From: Pelobates cultripes
Lineage: Eukaryota > Chordata > Amphibia > Anura > Pelobatidae
Direction of reading: 5' to 3'
Assembly (NCBI GenBank): GCA_933207985.1
Contig: OW240917.1
Coordinates: forward strand, 119,848,754-119,912,753
Length of the DNA stretch: 64,000 bases
The stretch's first letter is position 1. The number at the start of each line of letters is the position of its first letter. Position numbers and translations under genes: made by a program. The notes beneath the pieces are model-generated. The model made no database searches and had not been told where the DNA came from. It saw only the letters and a program-made list of their open reading frames with translations. This document shows positions 56,479 through 64,000 of this stretch, in pieces.

Positions 56479-56532
56479 CACTGAAGTTCCAGTGCTCTGA
56501 CATCATGCTGTGCATGTTGGAACTTCAGTGGT
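56479..56532. repeat. Hairpin
   Basis: CCACTGAAGTTCCA at 56479-56492 and its complement TGGAACTTCAGTGG at 56519-56532, with a 26-bp loop. Confidence 0.8.
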
Positions 56533-57760
56533 TACTTTATCTCACAGTAACTAGCAGCTGGAATACACCGAACGTGCTCTTCCCCATCCTACCTTCCAGC
56601 GGTTCCAGGGAGCTGGAAGAAGCTGTTAGGACTTCAGCGGGACACTCTAACCAAGAAACTCGACTGAAGTTGACACACGGCTGTGGGTACTATAGCGGAG
56701 ATTTTAGAGCCAATATGGGCGATGTGAAAATTTGGATTCTGAGCCCTATCGCTTTCTCCACCAGATACCACATGCCAGCTCTTTGATGCAGCTGGTCCTT
56801 CCCTCTCCACCCATTGGACTGGTAGGGGATATCCTGGTCCCCACTGGGGAATCTGAGGCTTTATTAATGAGAAAGGCAAACGCTTACTTGGCATTCTGCT
56901 GTTAATGATGGCCTGTCTGTTGGCTCACTAATGCTGGAGTTAGATGGCCCCTGTCCATCTATCTACCACCATGACTAAGCTCCAACAGTCAGAGTCACAT
57001 TCCTGGACACACATCTCCACACCCGACGGTCAGACCTGGTGCCCTGCATTCGCTTACCTAGGCCATGGGCCTTGAGGAGTCTAACCTCGCATCGCTGCCC
57101 AACACCCGGAATGATTAACCTCTTCAGGGATTCTGAGGTTGGCTCATAGGAGAGCAGGATCTTGGGGTACAAGATGCAGACCCGAGTTGGGACCTGGGGC
57201 TGGCGGAGAGGCACAAGCCAGGTTTACCCGTACACTGAGACTTAATATCACCCTCAGCCAGGTCGGTGGTGGGACGAGGCTGAGGGATCATCCAGGTTGG
57301 CTAACATGTATGAAAGCCCCTTGTCTTGTAATAATGAAACTGCAGAAGACTAGTTAGTTGTTAACTCCTTAAGGACACATGACATGTGTGACATGTCATG
57401 ATTCCCTTGTATTCCAGAAATTTGATCTTTAAGGGGATAAGCAAGATCCTTTACTATCCAGACTAGTCATGCTGTCAGAATTAACTGCTACTTCATCTTG
57501 CACCTTGATAAGTTATATCACCATTACTCTATCTATAATATCCACCATTTCTTGCATGTTTTTTACCTGTGTGAGTTACAATTAGACCAGTATGCCTAAC
57601 TTGCTCATCTTTATACGTTAAAAATTGCGCCAATACTTTAATGCCATATATGTGTAATACTTTGATATTATTATGCTTGCCCTTGCTGTCGTGGCAGTGT
57701 AAGCTCTTTTGTTATCTTGTGCACAACAAAACTAAAGAATTAAAAAATATATATATAAAA
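56533..57760 (+). mobile_element. Possible short L1-type retroposon
   Basis: A GC-rich 5' part (56560-57350) resembles an L1 leader. The 3' part (57441-57745) resembles an L1 3' region ending CAACAAAACTAAAGAATTAA with an A-rich tail. No RT sequence lies between. The boundaries and the link between the two halves are uncertain; the small TTAA element at 57361-57440 separates them. Confidence 0.4.
57361..57440. mobile_element. 80-bp TTAA mini-element
   Basis: TTAACTCCTTAAGGAC at the left and CTTTAAGGGGATAA at the right are inverted ends related to the AACCCCTT-ended elements at 3122 and 31779. The centre is a GACATGTGTGACATGTC palindrome. The right TTAA has become ATAA. Confidence 0.7.
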
Positions 57761-58434
57761 AGAAGGAAAAGCTCTTCGTACAAGATGATAAAATATAAGA
57801 TATAAGATACTACATCTTGGTAAATAACAATAATAAATATCTTAAGAAAAGAAAAAACACAAATTAGTGTAATACAATAAAAGTAATATGTGCAAGGGGA
57901 AGAGAGGAAGAGCACTCAGAAGATGGAGATGAATAATAGGCACATTTCCCCCTAGGGGATACCCAACGATTTATAGCACAAAAAGTACAACCCCCACAAG
58001 AACAAAGAGTAAAAGAAAATAAGCAGATAAAGACAGTGACAATGTAATCATGATGTACCTTATATCTAATAAATTTATGTTCCAGAATTCATAAGCAGAT
58101 GTCTTTCATAGTGTTTATATGAGTCGTAGCATACCTGAGAATGTTTATAAAAGTGTCCTTATGTGTCAAAGTGTTTGTAAGTATCTAAATGCATGTATGA
58201 ATATTTGTAAGTGTTATAAGTGCCTAAGTGACCCTGTGTAATAGTGCTTCTGTGGAAAGGTCTGAGTGTTAAAGAGTACGACTATATTTTCTTTTTTATA
58301 TATAGTGGAATTATGAGGCAAAAATGTGGTTCTTTGTTGAGCTCACTTGCTAATGCCTACCCAGAATCCCTTGCCGTAGTGAGAGCACTGTTAAAGTGAG
58401 ATTTCTGTGGGAAAAGCAAGACTTTTGGCTTGAC
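57761..58434. other. Intergenic, nothing recognised
   Basis: AT-rich, no gene; weak repeats of a GTGTTTATAAGTG type near 58110-58240. Confidence 0.45.
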
Positions 58435-58839
58435 CAGGGCCGGATTAACATAGGGGCTGATGGAGCTGCAGCTCCAGGCACAGGTCCATGGAATAGGCCC
58501 ATTGATTTTTTTACACACTACTCTTAGGGTTGCCACCTGGCTAGTATTTATTTGAGGCTGCCTTGCCAGTGCCCGATATTGCAGTAATACCGGCAATACA
58601 AATGCCGATATTTTTCTAATTATAAACAGAGATTACTCTGCAATACCAGCAGCGGCCAGTAGGGGTTGCTGTGTGTGGGGCGAGAGGCAGGGATAGGAAG
58701 TTACAGCATTTACCTGCATCTCTCTACTCACTGATCCGTGGTTGGGCAGCTACACACCACAGAGCGTCCAGACAGCATCTCCCAGCCTGCAGAGACAGCC
58801 TACAGTTCAGGGAAGTGGGGAATGGGGTAAAGGCTACAG

Positions 58840-59205
58840 GGAGACATGAGGACACTGAGACACTATGGGACACTGTGAGACATGGGGACACAGGGAGACC
58901 TCTGGGGATGCTGAGACACTTGGGGACACGGGGACACAAACACACATGGGGACCTTGAGACACTAGGGTACGCTGGGAGATATGGTGACACTGGGAGACA
59001 TGGGGACACTAAAACACTAGGGACACAATCAAGTGTCTCAGTATCCCCATGTCTCCCAGCCAGTGTCCCTGGTGTCTCAGTGTCCCCATGTCTCCCAGTG
59101 TCTCAGTGTGTCCATGTCTCTCAGTGTGTCCATGTCTTGCAGTTTCCCCTAGTGACATGGGGACACTGGGAGACATGGGGACACTGGGAGACATGGGGAC
59201 ACATA
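58840..59205. repeat. Minisatellite that switches strand
   Basis: 58840-59020 is built from GAGACACTGGGGACAC-type units. 59030-59150 is the same repeat as its reverse complement (GTGTCCCCATGTCTCCCAGT). 59153-59205 returns to the first orientation. The array can therefore form long hairpins. Confidence 0.9.
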
Positions 59206-59392
59206 CACAAACTATTCCACATACACACACTGCACCCCCCCACACACTGCTCCCTTACATAGACACTGCCCTCCTTACACACACACACACTGCACCCCTT
59301 ACACACACACACTGCACCCCTTAGACACATTGCCCCACTTACACTCACACATTCATCCCTTACACACACTGCATCCCCCATACACACAATTG
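59206..59392. repeat. CA-rich minisatellite
   Basis: Units like CACTGCACCCCTTACACACA; the array continues past the solo LTR at 60389-60450. Confidence 0.85.
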
Positions 59393-59397
59393 CACCC
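59393..59397. repeat. TSD of solo LTR C (left)
   Basis: CACCC, identical to 60384-60388. The host repeat itself contains CACCCC, so a chance match is somewhat more likely than at the other LTRs. Confidence 0.8.
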
Positions 59398-60383
59398 TGT
59401 GACAAACACTCCTTCCCACGTACGTTTGCCATGGTCCCCTGGAGCAGTGTGGAAGCTAGCCTCCTGCCCACCGACTATGGTCCAGGTTTGGGACACTATG
59501 TTGGAGTTACCCTGCCCAGCCGCCATTAGTAGCTTTCCGCAGGTGCCCCTGGTTCTGTACTTTCCTGGCGGCCGTTCGCATGAACTAAATCCATGAATAG
59601 TCCTTAGCAGTACTTAGCCGCGACTGCTATGGAACTAATTTCGGCATGAGGACTTCGTGGGTTCCCGGTTACCTCAGTGGTACTTAGCCGGGAATGTTAT
59701 GGAAGTGTTTTCGGCATGAGGGGACCGTGCGGTTCCTGGACAACTTGGTTCAAGGTTTTGAACCACTTTCAAATCTGCCAGGAGAGCACTTTTTGGAGGG
59801 AAGGTGCCCGAGACTAAGGGGAACAAACGCTACCTGAAAGCCAAGCAGAGCATCCCGTATTGCGGCTGCAGGAGCTCCTGAAACTTGACCAGTAAAAGCA
59901 CCAAATGCCCTGGGACTAATTTGGGCATAGGACCACGTGAACTTTAACATGGTGATGTTTCCCCTACCCTCCATGGATCTGAGCGGTATTTGGACATCTT
60001 CGGCGTTCAGATCAGGGCTATTTGGGGATGTATAATTTGTGTTTTTTTTATGTTTTTATTATGTTTTGGGTTACTTTTATGTTTTTATATTTTTGTGTTT
60101 GGCTCTCTGTTCCTGGGAGATAATTAGCTTACCGGTCCTTAACACAAATATCTCCCAGGCCCAGAGATTACTAGGAGGGGATTGTGCTGAATACAATGGA
60201 GACCCCCTGCTGGGGTCTGTGCATAAAAGGTTGAGTTTGGCTCATTAAAATCAGTTGACTCCCAGAACTATGTTTCATCTGGTTACTGGGGGGAATGGAT
60301 GTCTGCTTGTTTTAATGGTTCCAGATTGGCTGAGAGAAGGAATTAGTGGAGGTAACCAGTCGGGTTACCCGTGGTCTGCTACA
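59398..60383 (+). mobile_element. Solo LTR C (986 bp)
   Basis: Starts TGTGACAAACACTCC and ends GGTCTGCTACA. It shares the GGATCTGAGCG region (59974) and a GTGCATAAAAGG promoter motif (60220-60231), followed by CTCATTAAAATCAGTTGACT, with solo LTR B. It inserted into the CA-rich minisatellite. Confidence 0.85.
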
Positions 60384-60450
60384 CACCCCTTACACACACT
60401 TCATCCATCACACACATTGCACCCCACACACACACGCACACTATACTGCC

Positions 60451-60915
60451 CCTATCCCATAATACATGCCCTATCCCCTACTACAACACCTAACCTGGCA
60501 GACCCCAGGCATGTTCTCAAAATTTAGTAGGCCAAAATCTCCACATGGCATATGCTAATTAGTATCTGATTACAAACAGTTGGATGAGTAATCAGTGTAC
60601 TGAGCATGTGTGGAAGTGGATAGTACATTCCTTTGTCTGTAAGTGCCATGTGGTCTGCCCATATAAGGTGATCCTGAATATCATGTGTGCTGATTGGTCT
60701 GAGGAATACAGGAGGGGTTATACTGTATGGGAGGGGATATGCTGCTAACAAAAGGCCTCTGCACCATGCTTTCTGTCTCTAAGATATTTTTGGAACAGGA
60801 GTTTATCTGAGACCTGATCAGTGTGTAAATAAAAGACCTGTTACTTCCTGAATAGACTTGTGTCCATCTCTCTATGTGTGGCTTCTGCGGTGTTTTCCGG
60901 TAACACTACCAGTGC
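60451..60915 (+). mobile_element. Possible further LTR
   Basis: CCCATATAAGGTGA (60658-60671) and GTGTAAATAAAAGACC (60822-60837) are spaced like a promoter and poly-A signal. The end TTTTCCGGTAACA at 60892-60904 is LTR-like. No start or target duplication could be fixed. Confidence 0.35.
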
Positions 60916-60985
60916 CCCAACCGAGATTAGGTTCTAGATCTGCCCCGACCCTAAGTGGGCCCTGAGTCAGCCTTCAGTGGCCCTG

Positions 60986-62291
60986 TTATAATTATTGTAT
61001 TAACACCAGCCTGTCAGTTTTGTTTGGGTGGACATGCTCCCTTTCCAGGAGGACCCATCTATTTTGGGCATAGCCAGTGACATAATGATATCACTGGTCT
61101 ATCCCCGTTAGCCTCCTCCCACCGTTGTCCAGATTCTGAACTGCTGATCTTGTGAGGTACACAGAACCTATTTGGGGTGCTGGAAAATGGGGACTGTTAG
61201 ATTACTTCTAGAAAGAAGAGGCAGTTCCTCATTCCCTTACTCTAGTAAATGCTATAGCCAAAAAAGTAATGGATGTAAGAAATACATTTAGCTTTGCTGC
61301 ACTTTTACATTCTGGGCGACTTTGACTCTGTGATGCCTCGGGGATGCATTTGAGCATTAAGGCAGAGTAACAGAGTAATTTCATACAAGTGCATGTGCAC
61401 TCTGCATTTCCTCCAGCAGTGCTGTATGTACATCTGGCACTGCAGGGGTTAACTACTTTGCATTCTTTGCCTAATGTTGCCTTGCAATGCATGTAATTTA
61501 AAATAAATGATCTATAAAGAATTTAAAAGGAAATTGCTTTTAGTTAGGCATCTAGTTGTAAAATCACACAAGTGGCAGTTCCTGTTTTATTATCTATCGA
61601 GGGATTTCCTGCAGAGTTTTGTCACTGTGTACTCATTCAATCTCATATACTCCTCACATTTGCCCACTCATCACATGTTTAGCAAGTTCTGCAAAAGCGT
61701 AGAGAACGGCCTGCATTGCTAACTAGAGAAAAGCGTTTCCCACATGATCTAAGTATCCGTTTTAGGCTACATGCGTTGTGCCTTAGGGCAGTTGTGGAAC
61801 TAATACAGAGAGGGCCGCGGTGCAAGGAATTTTTAGGGCCCTCCTTTAGAGAGGCCAAAAGGTAGATCCTCAACTGTCATACAATTCCCATGATTCTTTG
61901 CCAGTTGCGTATTTACCATTTGTCCTTCCTTGAAGGGTGATCAATGAGCAGTGCCTGTGTGTTTGAATGCCAGCATGTTTTTGTATGGGGTGTGTGTGAA
62001 TGTAGGTGTATATTTGTGTTGGCGCTTGAATGCAGTTTGTGTTTGAATGCGGTTTTGGTGTTTGAATGCACGGGTGTATTGTAGTATTGTAAGTGTTGCC
62101 ATTTGACTCAGTGGCGTATCTGTAAGTAGAGTTGGAATTTAAAATTCAGGAGTGTGGCACACACACATTGCCACACAAACACAGATACAAACACACATAC
62201 AAAAGTTATAATTTCTGATGATTCCAGGTTGTGACCCGGAACACTCATTGTGTATTAAACTGCTCAAAAATGGTTTAACATTGAATGGACG
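60986..62291. other. Intergenic, nothing recognised
   Basis: No gene. TACAATTCCCATGATTCTTT at 61880-61899 looks like part of a common vertebrate dispersed repeat, from memory. A GTTTGAATGC-type minor repeat lies at about 61970-62075. Confidence 0.45.
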
Positions 62292-63094
62292 CAGGGCCGG
62301 ATTAAGAGCCCATTGGGACTGGTGCTGACAATTATGATGGGCCTAATTACAAAATCTTATCGACAGAAAAAACTAAAACAGTATTTCTCCCAAGCGTCAT
62401 GTATCTGGTGGAGGTGGTATAGCTAAAATCACACTTTACTGTTTAAGAAGAATATGTCTGTTCTGTGTAATGTCAAACCATTTAAAAATAATATTTTTAC
62501 AAAAACCACACTGCCACTGCTTGGGATGAAATAATGACGATATAAACTTCTCATTATCTATCGAGGATCATTTGTATACAGTGTAGCAGAATTTGCCTGT
62601 CAAAATCAGCCCTCCTTTTTTGTCAGGTGTGCCCATGTCTGTAAATGTGCATGGATTGTGTGCTGTATGTGAATGTAGGGCCTGTCACTCCAGGAACCCA
62701 GCCGCCCTGCCGACCCCTGAGACCGAGGTGTCTGTCGGCAATGTGGTCGGCCCCAGCCTGCGTCGTACTACTGCCAGGACCGCTCGTTGAGGGGCCCCAT
62801 CGGCTGATAACAATGTATTTCCAGGGGCCTGCTCAGCGATGCAGCACTTTAGGAGCGCGACCGGGCCCTGTGTGATCATGTCAGCTTGGGAGGAAGTGAC
62901 AACCACGGTCACTTCCACCCAGCAATCACAAGAGCTGCACGGGAGGAGGAAGAGAGCTTCACATGGAAGAAGGAGAGGAGGGAGTCAGACTGGGAGCTCT
63001 GACTCCCATCAGCCTGAGCCAGCCACTAGACCCCAGGGAAGTCACCCTCCTGCACCTAAAAAGTAAAAAAAAGGTAAAAGGAGGGCGACAAAAA

Positions 63095-63560
63095 TAAATA
63101 AATAAATTTTGCATGTGTATGTGTATCTGTGTGCCTGTCTGTGTGTGTGTGTGTCTGTATGTATGTATGTGTGCCTGTGTATCTGTATATCTGAATATTT
63201 GTCATTAAGTGTCTGTGTATCTGCATGTGTGTCTTTATGTGTAACTATCTGTATGTGTTTGTATATCTGCATGTGTGTCTGGGTATCTGTATATGTGTCA
63301 GTGTTTGTATCTGTAGGAGTGTCATTCTGTGTGTCTGTGTATCTGCATGTGTGTCAGTGTGTGCATCTATGTGTCTGTGTATCTGTATGTGTGTTAGTTT
63401 GTGTGTCTCTGTATTTGCATGTTAGTGTGTGTATCTGTGCGTCTCTATATGTGTGTCTGTGTATCAGTATGTGTGTCTGTGTATATATCTGTATGTGTTG
63501 TATGGTATGTATGTCAGTGTGTGTCAGTGTATGCACCTGTGTGGCTGTGTATCTGTCATA
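63095..63560. repeat. Minisatellite, TGTGTGTCTGTGTATCTG type
   Basis: Roughly 20 variable units of 20-26 bp. Its translation gives a 242-codon Cys/Val-rich frame (63109-63837) that is not a gene. Confidence 0.92.
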
Positions 63561-63830
63561 CCCACACTGCCTCCCCTCCACCCCACACACATTCTCACCC
63601 TGCAACACTCACAATAACTCTGCCAATCCTGTCACTCACCCATGCCATACTCACCTTCCATCACTCTGCCATACTCACCCTATCAGACTTACCTTCTCTG
63701 GCACTGTCACACTCACCACCCCAACCCTGACACTCTCGCCTCTTTCCTCCTGCCACACTCACCCTATCACATTAACCCCTACAATTCTGTCATATTCATT
63801 CCCCTCAACCACGCCACACTCATCCTGTGG
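63561..63830. repeat. Minisatellite, CACACTCACCCT type
   Basis: Loose repeats of CTGCCACACTCACCCTATCA with variants. Confidence 0.75.
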
Positions 63831-64000
63831 GGAATAGAAGAGACACATGGAGGGGCTGGAGGGTTTAATTGTGACAGATGGATGGACTGAAGGGGAGAGA
63901 TGTATTTGTGCACCGGGGCCCCATGGATTCTAGTTACGTCTCGGTGTTCAATATCCTAAAGTTAAAGGGGCATGGTAAGGACCATAACCTCTACACCTCT

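Larger units (their letters stand above)
58435..60985. mobile_element. CAGGGCCGG-ended element loaded with tandem repeats
   Basis: The left end CAGGGCCGGATTAACATAGG at 58435 is shared with 62292. The likely right end is GTGGCCCTG at 60977-60985, inverted CAGGGCCAC. hAT-like ends are suggested, but no 8-bp duplication is evident (GGCTTGAC against TTATAATT). The interior contains a two-directional minisatellite, a CA-rich array, a solo LTR and a further LTR-like segment. The right boundary is tentative. Confidence 0.45.
62292..63930. mobile_element. Second CAGGGCCGG-ended element with tandem repeats
   Basis: The start CAGGGCCGGATTAA is shared with 58435. The interior again is mainly tandem repeat (63095-63560 and 63560-63830). 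The right end is not certain; CACCGGGGCCCCATGG near 63912 is a candidate. Confidence 0.4.

Noticed and set aside
63109..63837. 242-codon open frame, Cys/Val-rich
   Set aside because: It is the translation of a TGTGTGTCTG-type minisatellite; several frames are open at once and composition follows the repeat.
1..64000. Host exons, tRNA or rRNA genes
   Set aside because: I looked for frames with varied composition and plausible splice signals, and for conserved RNA gene boxes, and found none that I could support. A splice-aware search against vertebrate proteins could still find a small exon in the unassigned stretches.

Overview
The window looks like gene-poor DNA from a vertebrate nuclear genome, most likely a frog. 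The repeat mixture suggests this: Tc1/mariner transposons, L1/Tx1-type and L2-type LINEs, a chromodomain Ty3/gypsy (sushi-type) retrotransposon, and TTAA-flanked hairpin-rich elements of a kind I associate with anurans. The taxon is an inference. I recognise no host exon, tRNA or rRNA; every open frame I can interpret belongs to a mobile element or is a by-product of a tandem repeat.

Layout. 1-1373: Tc1-like transposon (minus), cut by the window edge. 2685-6834: TTAA hairpin element, interrupted by a second TTAA element (3122-6779), which itself holds a minisatellite bracketed by 45-bp inverted arms. 6931-14056: short L1-like retroposon with a 9-bp target-site duplication (TSD), split by a complete, young gypsy/chromovirus (7790-13412, minus) with 667-bp LTRs and open gag and pol. 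15947-19440: L1 ORF2 remnant split by a solo LTR (18017-18808). 19928-20421 and 24664-25109: TTAA hairpin elements. 20950-23550: L2 LINE. 25381-27215: retroelement with long inverted repeats, a 16-bp TSD and a hammerhead-like motif. 27790-29200: GC-rich and minisatellite DNA. 29275-29480: gypsy RT scrap. 31779-33836: second copy of the 3122-6779 family. 34884-36220: L2 with a 9-bp TSD. 37070-37471: TTAA element. 37712-38923: solo LTR. 40904-48328: Tc1 transposon split by a full-length L1 (41578-47646). 50275-53430 and 53990-54367: L1 remnants, the first holding a 108-bp tandem array. 54368-54616: inverted repeat enclosing a canonical hammerhead ribozyme. 56480-57760: probable short L1-type retroposon carrying a small TTAA element. 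58435-60985 and 62292 to near the end: two elements beginning CAGGGCCGGATTAA, each full of minisatellite; the first holds a third solo LTR (59398-60383).

How the parts work together. The only element that looks able to make its full protein set is the gypsy element. Its gag and pol are joined by a -1 frameshift, and its leader suggests Tf1/sushi-type self-priming: ten bases just inside the 5' LTR are a perfect complement of the predicted 5' end of the transcript. The rest are decayed copies, solo LTRs or non-autonomous elements. The nesting gives a relative age order: the gypsy element is younger than the L1-like retroposon, the full-length L1 younger than its Tc1 host, and each solo LTR younger than its L1 or minisatellite host.
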